Source: Primula veris
Taxonomy: Eukaryota; Streptophyta; Magnoliopsida; Ericales; Primulaceae
Direction: 5' to 3'
DNA: 64,000 nt
Assembly (NCBI GenBank): GCA_963682055.1
Contig: OY821740.1
Location: forward strand, 12,424,814 to 12,488,813
In this document: positions 22,713 through 33,269 of the stretch, in pieces
Layout: each line of letters opens with the position of its first letter
Position numbering within the stretch: the first letter of the stretch is position 1
Program-made: the position numbers and the translations under genes
Notes under the pieces: model-generated
What the model saw: the letters and a program-made list of their open reading frames with translations, nothing else
The model's database searches: none
Told to the model about the DNA's origin: nothing

Positions 22713-22886
22713 GTAGACTCTATCTCGCTGTTTGGAAAAGCGAGCTGTTTGGAAAAGCGAGATAGAGTAGACTCTATCTTGCTGATCCAAACAGCGAGAT
22801 AGAGTAGGCCAAAATTGCAATTTATTAATAAAGTATGCTAAAATAGTAATTTCTGCGTGACAGTGGGCCATTTTAGAAAAAATCTC
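22713..22886 (-). repeat. Right terminal inverted repeat of the MULE
   Basis: On the minus strand it reads GAGATTTTTTCTAAAATGGC and stays nearly identical to the left end for about 95 bases. Then come CTATCTCGCT/AGCGAGATAG palindromes, partly duplicated and shortened compared with the left side. Two bases (AG) separate it from the right 125-bp repeat. Confidence 0.88.
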
Positions 22887-22888
22887 AG

Positions 22889-23153
22889 TAATATTGAAAA
22901 TTCAATAAAACGACGGCGTAGAAGTGTTGAAAAGGAAAACCCTTTGCGCTCTCTCTCTCTCTCTCGCTTATAATTTTAATCACTCTCCCTCACTATATAG
23001 CAGCAACCGCGGCTACTCACTTCTCTCTCCCCATTTGCTTTTCAAATCCACCCCACTTCTTTTTACCCCAACTTTCTAGAGAGAGAGAGAGTAATAGAGT
23101 GATTTGTTTTCACAACAGAGCCGATCTAGGGTTTCCGATTTATAATCTATTAA
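22889..23153 (+). promoter_or_regulatory. CCT1 core promoter and 5' leader (right 125-bp repeat, then unique leader)
   Basis: Positions 22889-23013 are the right copy of the 125-bp repeat. It holds a CT-rich tract and TATATA at 22994-22999, about 155 bp ahead of the ATG. The unique part 23014-23153 is CT-rich with a (GA)n run near 23080, typical of a plant 5' leader. Upstream of 22889 there is now transposon instead of the original upstream DNA, which lies beyond 14776. Confidence 0.75.
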
Positions 23154-26100
23154 ATGGCGGCGGCACAAACTCTCGATATTATGGGCGATCGTCAATCCGG
23201 CCAAGACGTTCGCACCCAGAACGGTATTCTCTCTCTCTATATATCTATATCTATCTCTATATATATCTATATATCTATATACTGTAGAATAAAAACTGTC
23301 AATCAACACATTATTCATAATACTAAAAGTTGAATTAATCTTATGTAATCTGCTATATTAGGATGCAATAAAAATTAAATTAAAAAAAAAGATAGGATTG
23401 TACATGAGAGAGAGAGAGAGATTGCAGAGATTCAGTTAGGAAGTTACAGAGTTTAAAAATAAAAGGATGTAAATAAGTATTGCAAGTACATCAGAAGTTA
23501 CAAATTTCAATCGTGATGTGGAGCAGTTATTTCTCTTATATACCGTGTGTTTAAGTTTTGTAATTTCTGTAAATATCTGGGTTTTTTTGTAGTTATATGT
23601 TTGAAGGCTTCATAAATAGTTAGATAAAAGCACATCCTGCTATGTATATACTAGCCGTCGAGCCCACATGATGCTTGTGAATCAAACAAATGAATAATTA
23701 ATAAAGAAAAACTAAAATACCTGGTGTAATATAAATCGAAGAAGTTCTGCGATGAAGAATGAGAAAGCGGCAGTTTTGGTTTATAAGGAGTAGGTGGCAG
23801 TTAAAACATTACACGGTTATTTTGTAAATATTTTTTTTGCAGGGTTGTTTTGTAGTAAATAATTGTTTCAAGGTCTCATTAGGGGTCTACACATAAACTA
23901 ATAGGATAGATGTATGCATGTATATAGATGGATAGGTAGATAGATGTTAGTATTTATGTATACTTGCACATACATGGATTCATTAGATTTAGGCTATGAA
24001 ACACGGGTGCTTCAAAAATGTCAGTACCCGGTATTTAGGTACACACAACACATCTGATTCTTACATTTTTAACAACAATAATAAGTTATATTAGATATAT
24101 GATGAGATATAGATTCAGTAGGCTCATATATAACAATGAGATATCACGAGGTGTGTATAAGACATTTTGAGAGTGTTTTGAGTAATTTTTTCTATCCTTC
24201 CCTTTCTATTTTATTGTTAGGTTGTATAATACTGAAAATTACTCTTAACTACCCATTGTATCCATACCCGTACTTGTGCTTCCTAGGATTTAGGTCTTCC
24301 AGTGAATTGAGTCACATATATACTCGTGATTAGTTTTTCATTTCGTGTTTGTTGTCTATGAACATGTACACGTATACATGGATTTATTAGGTCTAGGTCT
24401 GTTTAATTGACTTACTTTTAACTCCTTTAAGTTTCATTTTCTATGGTTTTATAATTTAATAGGATTAGAAGAAAAATACTATTTCTTTGCTTATTTGTGT
24501 AAGCGTAAACCAATTTCGGACAACAAGGAGATAGTTTAATTAGTGTCACTTGACTCACTTCTAAGTTGGTAAGTGTAGATGCTTTTTAAGTATTAGTGTA
24601 TAATGTGCATAGACACGTAGTTATATGATTTAGGTATGCCAATTAATTGTGTCGCATGCTCACGATTAGGATTCCTTTGTGTTTATTGTTTATGAACAAA
24701 ATATTAGGGCTTTTTAAGTAAACAGGTCAATTTTGATAGGAACCATCTATGTTTATTTTTTAATTATGAATTCTGTGCAGTGTGCTTTATGTGTCTATGC
24801 GAGTGAAAACAATAGTTACACTTTTCTGATAATTCAAATTTTTTTTATATGTGCCCAAAATGATTAGATTCTGCTTGATTTGAGTAAAAGTTTGTTTAGA
24901 GTTTTACTAATTAGTTGAAGTTGAGTGCAGTGATGGCATGCGGAGCAGTGTCAAATATAGTCAAATCTTCCCTTGGCCCTGTTGGGCTTGACAAGGTATT
25001 CTTGCTCGATTTTATTTGCTAGTAATATAAAAATGTTAATACCTCGCTCATGGTATTATTGCTCTGCTTGCTTGGTTGTAGGGTAAATGCGCTTTCTTTG
25101 ATTTTCCTTGCAGAACTGCAATTTCTTAACAAATTGACAGATAGAAGAAAAAATGATTAGATCTTGAATGATTATGTTGATTATTAGTTGTCAAAGGGCA
25201 CTAGAATCATGCAGGTTAGATGTTTGCTAAAGTTAGTTCTGGTATTAGCCATTTGGGATTGACGCGAGCTTCTTGTTAAAGGAATTCTAAAATGACAAAC
25301 GTAAAGCACACAGTTTACTTGTCTTGCTTGCTTGCTTGATACCTGATAGCAGGTTAATAGCATTTATTCTTATCGATTCGGAGAATCAGGTGGCACGTAA
25401 TCGGATTTTTTCAAGGCACTTTGGTACGGCCTGTTTGAAAATTTTCGACATACGGAAAAGGAAATTTTAGCTCCTTCCTTATCTGTTGATAACATCACAA
25501 TGTCTAAAACTAGAATGAGATATTTATTTATGGTTGGTGTTATCGCCAATATATAAATTCGTGAGTGTTCTGGGAATTGCTACATAACACCATTGTTGTT
25601 GCATGTTGACTGACCGCTTGCTGTTTGTGCATTGTACCTTTGACATACTTAAGTACTTCGGTGTAATGCATAAAAGGTTGAATTTTAGGATTATTTAGAG
25701 GGAATAGTGGTTTATGTGAAACATTGTTTGTTGCTAATTTGCAATTCTTCATTCATTTTCCTTTTTTGTTATCATTTCAGATGCTTGTTGACGATATTGG
25801 TGATGTAACAATTACTAATGACGGTGCTACTATTCTCAGAATGTTAGAAGTTGAGCATCCAGCTGCTAAGGTGGGGTCTCTTATTCCTTGACATGTTTTG
25901 TTCATTTGAATAGTTACGTTTTTTAACCATTTTTAATTTATTTAGTTTTGTTTATAACAATTATAGGTACTAGTTGAGTTGGCTGAGCTTCAAGATCGGG
26001 AAGTTGGAGATGGAACTACTTCAGTGGTCATTATAGCTGCAGAGCTTCTTAAGGTTATTCCTACTTAGTTTTTTGATTGTTGTTGGTGTTGGGAAATATT

Positions 26101-29100
26101 TTTCTTATGAAATACGTGTCCAACCATCAAGTATATATAATATCTAAAAAATACTATGTAACTTTCTGAAGTAACTTTATTTTGCTGCAGAGAGCAAATG
26201 ATCTGGTCAAAAATAAGATCCACCCGACATCTATAATCAGTGGTTATAGGGTAAGTGTTCTGCGATTCTTTTATCTGTAAAATATTTTTTTGGTTAAGAG
26301 TACACTAATCTGTTTACCTGTTCCTTAGTTTTTTCCCCTGAAGTACTTTATACTATAAGCATTTGGCATTGACAAGAGGGGCCTTTTCTTTTGACAGCTT
26401 GCTATGAGGGAAGCATGCAAATATGTTGATGAAAAACTTGCTGTTCAGGTATTTTTTTTAACCCAATCAATTAATGCCCATTGACTTGGAAGTACCCATG
26501 TAAAATGGGTCTACTTAGGTTATTCTGTTATTAGATTTAGGTCTTCTTCTCTTTTGTTAGCTTAAGTAGTGATAAAAAAGGCAACTTTATTTTTTGGCCC
26601 TTATCCAAACATAATCTTTTGAGTAGTAGTTAGACAAGGTCTAGTTATGAGAAAGAACCTTTGTGAAACATTAAGACACTACTTGGACTTCTGTGTACAC
26701 ATAACTCAAGGTACGATCATATGGTAAGCTGCAATATTATCATTTTTGTGTACTTGTCGTAAAGTCCATTTCTGTCTACAGGTGCAAAGTCTGGGGAAAG
26801 ATTCTCTTGTAAACTGTGCCAAGACCAGCATGTCATCAAAGTTGATTTCTGGTGATAGCGATTTCTTTGCAAATCTGGTATAGATCATCCTTTTACAAAC
26901 ATTTCTTATTCATTTTGTTAGACTGTTGTATTTTGACTTGATGCTTCTTTTGTTATGTCAAATTATGTTGCAAGACGTCTTTTCCATATATTAAAAGCTT
27001 CCCGTGGTCTATAATGATTACATTCGACTGCTTGGGTCTTGGGTCCCATCGTTTTTCATCAACAGAGTTTTTATTTAAATTATTTTATGTATTTGATACC
27101 AATTTTGATCTCTGTGATAAATCGAAATCTGTCCTTTTAGCGGTTGACATGATAATCCTCAAAGCCTGAAATGGTTTTCTTTGTTGTGAATTTTTATACG
27201 CTTGAGATGTTTGCCTGATTATTATTCGCCAAGATGTTTTCTTTTTAGCAAGTTCAGGCAGGAACCTTTTTACAACTTATAACCAATTACTGATTAGATT
27301 CCACCTTTTTGGTCTGTTTTATTGCATGAAGTGAGCATATAAGCCTCTCCTTGTCGTCTGCTGGCTTCCTTTTGCATATATAAATTCCTGATTATTTGAG
27401 TAGAGGTGGAGAATAATACTTGCTATCTAACAATATAGGTAGTGGAAGCAGTACAAGCTGTCAAGATGACGAACCAACGTGGTGAAATCAAATATCCTAT
27501 CAAGGTCAGTTGTGGCATAAGTCTTTTATTTTATCATTTTAAAAATGATTACTGTGTTGTTTTATGATTTTTTATTTGTGTTTCTGTGTTTATTTGGGGG
27601 GGGGGGGGGGGGGGGGGGGGGGTGGTTTCTACTTGTCTTAAGATTTTTGTTCTGATATTTTCCGCGGTTCAGGGTATTAATATTCTTAAAGCTCATGGAA
27701 AAAGTGCAAAGGATAGCTTTCTTTTGAATGGATATGCTTTGAACACTGGCCGTGCTGCACAAGGGATGCCACTAAGAGTTTCTCCAGCTAAAATTGCTTG
27801 TCTTGACTTTAACCTCCAGAAGACGAAAATGCAATTTGGTGTTCAAGTTTTAGTCAGTGACCCCCGCGAGCTTGAAAAGATTCGTCAAAGGTATATTTTT
27901 TTGTTTGTATAACTATGTTAGTATGTTGAACGTTTCCTTTTAAACTAAATCTTCTGTCCACATCATATGCAATTATGCATAATGCACCAGTTGGTACTTT
28001 TAGAGTACTAGTAGTACTATGGACACCTCTCAAGAGGTGGAGTTTATAAACTTGATGTTACTTGGTTATTTTTGTGTCAATGCTACTTAATGGATTCTTT
28101 CTTTACAGAGAGGCTGATATGACAAAGGAACGTATTGAGAAGCTGTTGAAGGCTGGAGCTAATGTTGTTTTGACAACCAAGGGAATCGACGACATGGCCC
28201 TTAAGGCAAACTTTTCCTTTTTTTCCCCTGTCCCAATGATACAGTTGTTGACTTGTTGCTGTACTGGCCCCAGTTCTTGCGTTTTTAAAGTAGAAAATGC
28301 TTTGTAAATATGAAGTTTATTGGCCATTTGAGACAAATAAGTTTGAAAATTTCTACTCAATATGACTGACATTTGGTGAAGCTAATCAGATGCATGTATT
28401 GTTTTCCTTAGATTTTACTGTGTAAAACAACTCAAATAATTAAGGTGGATATAAACCATAATAGGTTATATGAATATATGTGTGTATATATATGTATATG
28501 TATGTATCTATATATATGTAAAGCATCTAATTTACCTCCTAAATTATAATGGATAGGAACCATAGGTTCACATATTTCTCAACTATGCCATGTGTGATTA
28601 GAACTTGGTTATTGTATTTATAAGCTGCATGAATACCAGCCATATGTTTTCTTCTAATTCTCAATCAGCTCCTTTGCTAAATATGATCTGTGATCTGAAT
28701 AGTTGTTCCTTACCAAATTTGTTTATCATGCTTCAGTACTTTGTGGAGGCTGGTGCAATCGCAGTAAGGCGTGTCCGGAAAGAGGATATACGACATGTGG
28801 CCAAAGCAACTGGTGCAACTGTGGTATGTAGTGCGATCTGACATTAAGAACGATTAGCCATTATTTGCTCCTAGTTTGTCTTGCAAATATCAGTAAGAGT
28901 ATTAGTACATGATAAGCATGTGTGGATTGGTATGTGTTGTCAGCTCTCCTTATTCAGCTATTTGAGTTGGCTGAGCCCATGACCAAATTAGGCTGTGGGC
29001 CAAGGCATCCAATCCAAGACTTGTTGCTTTTGTAGGGGCAATACCATCACCAGCCCAAAAAAAAAAAGTTTTGTTTGGTTATTATATAAATATATTAATA

Positions 29101-31582
29101 TGCCTAATCAAATAGCATTAATCATCAGATAGCATTTGATAGGTCTAGCCCCAATCCCATTAAGAATTATTAAATTTTTTTCATAATTAATTTTTATTGC
29201 GTAAGTGTGTTCTACCCAGTCAAGCAAGAATGGCCAATGAAAGTTGCTAAGTGACCTTCCGTTAGCATAATTTCCTGATGCTTAATTATTATTTGGATTT
29301 CTTTTGCTTTATTACTGCGTTTTAGATATAATCTTACTAACCAAAATATAATGGCCCCTTATTTAAAAAGATGGGAGTGTATGAGGAAAAAAGTATTGGC
29401 CAAGGCATACTACAGCCTTAGGCCGACTCTGGGGCTACATATACTTCTTCACTTTACAAATAGACTCCTTGTAGAGTGTTTATTCTTACCGAGAATTCTT
29501 CAGTGGAATAGTTTCCTCAAATATCTGATTTTTGCTTCTGTGTTATATATTACAATTGAATTGGTTTTAGTTTCCTTCGCATCGTATTCTGGCTTATTGT
29601 TACAATATCGGTATGTTTACACCACAGTCTTTGCTTATTCTGTTGTGATTCTCTTTTGCACTGTAGGTCTCAACATTTGCAGATATGGAAGGTGAGGAAA
29701 CATTTGATTCATCACTTCTTGGTCAAGCTGATGAAGTTGTGGAGGAGCGCATTTCTGACGATGATGTTATTCTCATCAAAGGGACCAAAACAAGCAGTGC
29801 GGTATGCCATTTAGTTAGTTGTAGTTGTCCTCAAATTATTTTTTCACGTGTTGAAATTAAGTTTTCAGATCTTTGTTTACAAAGCACTAATTTTTTTTAT
29901 TTATAATTCATCAGTGTTGTTTTTATTTGAGAGATTATTTGTTATTAATTTTGATGGAACTGATTTAGATTCTCTTTTGTGATGTAGTACTTGATTTATC
30001 ACCTTCTAAATAATGTCTGGTGTGATCCCCCTTTTTCCTTCATGTACCGTCTTTAGGTCTCACTAATACTGAGGGGTGCAAATGACTATATGCTTGATGA
30101 GATGGAGAGAGCGTTGCATGATGCTTTGTGCATTGTCAAGAGGACACTCGAATCGAATACAGTAAGCCTTTGCAATTAATCTTAGTGCCAGCTTGCTTAG
30201 TATTTTGAAAATTCCGTTTCTGTATCTGGATTTTTGGTTAGGCAAGTACGAGATATCAACTTTGTTATTTTGGCTCCCATCCTAAGTTGCATTTTCTGTA
30301 AAGATCTTTTTTCTTTTACGAATGGAAGCATAACATGAAACAAACAGCAAGAGTACAAGGTTCTTGGTTAATCATTTTCCGTAAAACATTGATGAGGGGT
30401 TAATTGATATTTTTACTACGTAAGGTAACTTGACCTGGACTTGTGGGGAAAATACACAAATTTCTTATGTAGATTTCAGAAGAGAACTATTGATGTACAG
30501 AAAATTTGGATCATTTTCATTATGTTGTTACAGTTAAAATAATAAAAAATTGTAATCCTCTTCTCTTTCTTTATGATGCCACAACAGGTGGTTGCTGGTG
30601 GAGGTGCAGTTGAGTCTGCTTTAGCTGTTTATCTGGAATATCTGGCCACCACATTGGGGTCTCGTGAACAGTTGGCGATTGCAGAGTTTGCTGAATCTTT
30701 GTTAATCATACCAAAGGTTCTGATAATTTGATGTATTTGTATACATTGTTGTACAGTATGTTATGATCTTCCTTCCGTGTTTGTGGCTCTATACAATACT
30801 ACAATCATTACCCTTCATTCATCTGATGCAGGTTCTTGCTGTCAATGCTGCCAAGGATTCGACAGAATTAGTTTCTAGATTACGCTCTTTCCACCATCAT
30901 GCACAAACTAGGGCCGATAAAAAGCACATGTCAAGGTAGTTTAGCATCTTTGTCTTTGACCAATTTTTAAATATGAAGAGTTAGATGTATCTATGTTCTG
31001 TTCTCACTGCAAGATGTTGCTCCTACAAATGATTAATCTGGTGCACACCTCTTTGTTAATCGTGAGGCTAGTGAACCCCAAGGCTCGTGAAGCTTGTTTA
31101 TCTAATAAGATTGGATTATTTTAGACTTTGGGAGAAAAACTGAATACAATCTGTTTAAACAAGTTTTTCTTTCAAGGCAAGAGACTATTTAAAACAAGGT
31201 GAGGGTAAGAGGTTACAACTACTAAAGAAGCCTAACAAAACAGATACTTTTCTGCCTTTCCCTATTATTAATCAACTCTTTTTGTTTCTTTATTGTAAAT
31301 TTCACAGCATGGGCTTGGATCTTTCAAATGGAACTATTCGTAACAATCTAGAAGCTGGAGTTATTGAACCAGCCATGAGCAAAGTAAAGATAATTCAGGT
31401 ACACGATTCTTCTCCTCTCTCCCTCTTATTGTTTCTATATCTGAATGACATAAATGTTCTTTAAAAAAGGTTTCCTGATTGAAATTTTTATTTTTCAGTT
31501 TGCGACCGAAGCAGCTATAACGATTCTCAGAATTGATGACATGATCAGGCTTGTTAAGGATGAAAGCCAGGGTGAGGAGTAG
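23154..31582 (+). CDS. CCT1: T-complex protein 1 subunit alpha (TRiC/CCT chaperonin), 17 exons
   Basis: Exons: 23154-23223, 24931-24995, 25781-25870, 25967-26053, 26191-26250, 26398-26448, 26782-26877, 27439-27504, 27673-27890, 28109-28205, 28737-28823, 29667-29801, 30057-30161, 30588-30716, 30832-30935, 31308-31398, 31499-31582. They sum to 1635 nt (544 aa), one residue from the usual plant length, with no stops or frame breaks. Group II chaperonin motifs are present: [10 protein letters not shown] (residues 55-64), the ATP-site GDGTTS (89-94) and GGGAVE (413-418), and the C-terminus ends in DESQGEE. Its start, with SGQDVRTQN and SLGPVGLDK, is that of subunit alpha. The product forms the cytosolic double ring that folds actin, tubulin and other clients using ATP. 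Sixteen introns are conventional except intron 10, whose donor is GC (AAG|GCAAAC at 28206). Intron 8 has a 27-G run. A fragment of exon 2 is duplicated at 7066-7371. Confidence 0.98.
23228..23284. repeat. TATC/TCTA-type microsatellite in CCT1 intron 1
   Basis: A CT run followed by irregular TATATC and TATCTC units begins right after the intron 1 donor. It accounts for the small ORFs on both strands here. Confidence 0.85.
27596..27622 (+). repeat. Poly(G) run of 27 in CCT1 intron 8
   Basis: Twenty-seven consecutive Gs lie on the plus strand, about 50 bases before the intron 8 acceptor. Such runs can form G-quadruplexes and are also a common sequencing problem. It creates false polyglycine and polyproline ORFs. 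Confidence 0.9.
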
Positions 31583-32274
31583 ATTCAGTGTGGGAGATAT
31601 AAACTTGTTCCTCGTCGTGCTATTGTCGTTTTGTGGTAGCTGTAGTTTGGAACCTTCGTACGAATTATGGTGGTTGGTCCGACAACTTGTTTTTAGAGAG
31701 GTTCGTTGCTAGGGCCTAGGATGATATGGTTTAAGTTTCAGTTGTATTTTCTTTTATTTGTATTTTTTGATGTGTTACTCTGTTTAATGATATTTCTTCT
31801 CCTCCGTTCAGTTTCTCTTGTAAACTGACATTTTTGGTTCCTAGGATTGACATGATTTTAAAATTAATGCTATTTTTACCAAAGAAACCCAATCTCTAGA
31901 AGAGCAGGGACTACAGTATCATAACGTATGGTCTTAAAACATTTCTATTTATAACTAATAACCGTGGCACACGATAGGATTTTGTCCTTCAGACCTTGGG
32001 TATCTTAGGATTTCAATCAATTGATCTAATCCTCTCAAACTAAATACTAGTATATCTTTGTTATTGGTTTTATTTTGTCAGTTACCTTTCTTTTATTTAA
32101 CTATTTTCATGTTGTATTTCCTGTCACCTAATACTTTGACGTTGTAGGATGTACCAGTTTTTAGAAGTAGCAAATGTCTTATTTGTCTTCACCGGTTTTC
32201 AGAAAGGTCTCATGTGAATCTGGAACATTGTCTCAAGTCTTTAAAGAAAAGCTATTAATGTTACAAAACTAAGA
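31583..32274. other. CCT1 3' untranslated region and downstream spacer
   Basis: Sequence directly after the CCT1 stop. The transcript probably ends within the first 250 bases, in T-rich sequence. No clear AATAAA was found. No other gene is seen. Confidence 0.5.
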
Positions 32275-32379
32275 TTTACAAAAGATAAGCCGCCACACAT
32301 TATAAAGTACTTTCTTTAAAACAAGAATACTTGCTTTTTTGAAAGAAAGTAATGTTGAATGTGGCTTATCTTCTTGTAA
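32275..32379. repeat. Near-perfect hairpin, about 105 nt
   Basis: The left arm (TTTACAAAAGATAAGCC through TACTTTCTTT) and right arm (GAAAGAAAGTAATGTTGAAT and GGCTTATCTTCTTGTAAA) are reverse complements with few mismatches around a loop of about 15 nt. It is either a very short MITE or a hairpin RNA locus; sequence alone does not decide. Confidence 0.7.
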
Positions 32380-32571
32380 AGAAAATATTAATTTCATGTT
32401 TTGTTTTATTTGTGATTAAGAGTATCTCATTTTTGTTTTTCGTTGAGGTTTTGCAATATAAAAATGGGGATAAAAAATGGAGCACATCTTTATGCAACCG
32501 TATTTTCTCCCAAAATACTAAACATAAGCTAGACTTGACACATGTGACTACTACCGCTCCTTATAATAAGG

Positions 32572-32722
32572 GGAAGCAGCGTATCTGACTCAGAGAGTCA
32601 GAGTGATTCAGAATCCACAGTCATTGGATATTGCTATAATACATTTCATATTTTAACTTTAGCAATATACAATGGCTGTGTACTCTGAGTCAGTTTGACT
32701 CAGAGTCAGGTACGCTGCATCC
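32572..32722. mobile_element. Mutator-type MITE (151 bp), perfect 9-bp target duplication
   Basis: The element starts GGAAGCAGCGTATCTGACTC and ends GAGTCAGGTACGCTGCATCC; the two arms pair over about 60 bases. ATAATAAGG lies directly outside both ends (32563-32571 and 32723-32731). A 9-bp duplication and long inverted repeats fit the Mutator superfamily. It has no coding capacity. Confidence 0.9.
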
Positions 32723-33269
32723 ATAATAAGGCATGTACGGGCAAGCACTCGAGTTTTCTTATTTTTTTCTTCTCAAATTTAATAAAAAACTAAACTTTTT
32801 TCTATTTTACATAACATTTTTTAATTCACACAAAACACCAGCTAACTTATAAAACTCCTTATTTTTTCTTTCTGCTTTTAATTAATTATTTATGTAACTA
32901 TAATAACATAAATGATGAATGAGAGAATTTTTAATCTTAAGGAATGCTCTTTATTTCCTTATTTATGGGGTATAAATGATCTCATACATAATTTGATGGT
33001 TTGTAATAGCTGATTTTTTGTTAAAAGTCTAAATATTTCTCAAAATATGGATTAAAAACTGAAATGAGATGCTGTGCAGCTTTATCAAACCATACATTTC
33101 CTCAAATGTTGGGAAACTTTACAAAAAAATGTTTATTTTCTTTCTTTTACATATTTCTTATTTCTTTTCTCAAATTTTGAAAAATCAAATTGTTCATCAT
33201 AAAAGGGAACCGAGTTGTTTCCTTATATTTTATCAATTAAAAAATGCACTATTCATATTTTATATTATT

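Larger units (their letters stand above)
14901..22886 (+). mobile_element. Mutator-like element (MULE) carrying a plant mobile domain gene
   Basis: The ends GAGATTTTTTCTAAAATGGC and its reverse complement at 22867-22886 are the tips of long terminal inverted repeats (at least 95 bp well matched). Inside are a MULE transposase gene on the plus strand (15336-18046) and a four-exon PMD gene on the minus strand (18674-21121), arranged tail to tail. The element has no ordinary 9-bp target duplication; it is flanked by 125-bp repeats of the CCT1 promoter with an extra AG on the right. The transposase has one frame break and the PMD gene two nonsense codons, so this copy is probably immobile. The near-identity of the flanking repeats suggests a rather recent event. 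Confidence 0.9.

Noticed and set aside
14901..22886. The 125-bp repeats as the LTRs of a retrotransposon
   Set aside because: They contain the CCT1 TATA box and no TG/CA ends, and they lack an adjacent primer site or purine tract. The enclosed genes are a DNA transposase and PMD, and true inverted repeats lie just inside.
27562..27912. ORFs across 27562-27912 with polyglycine or polyproline
   Set aside because: Produced by the poly(G) run in CCT1 intron 8. The plus ORF only overlaps the real exon 9.
29351..29695. A 114-residue ORF with hydrophobic segments in CCT1 intron 11
   Set aside because: It crosses the intron 11 acceptor and exon 12 in the wrong frame and has no family resemblance.
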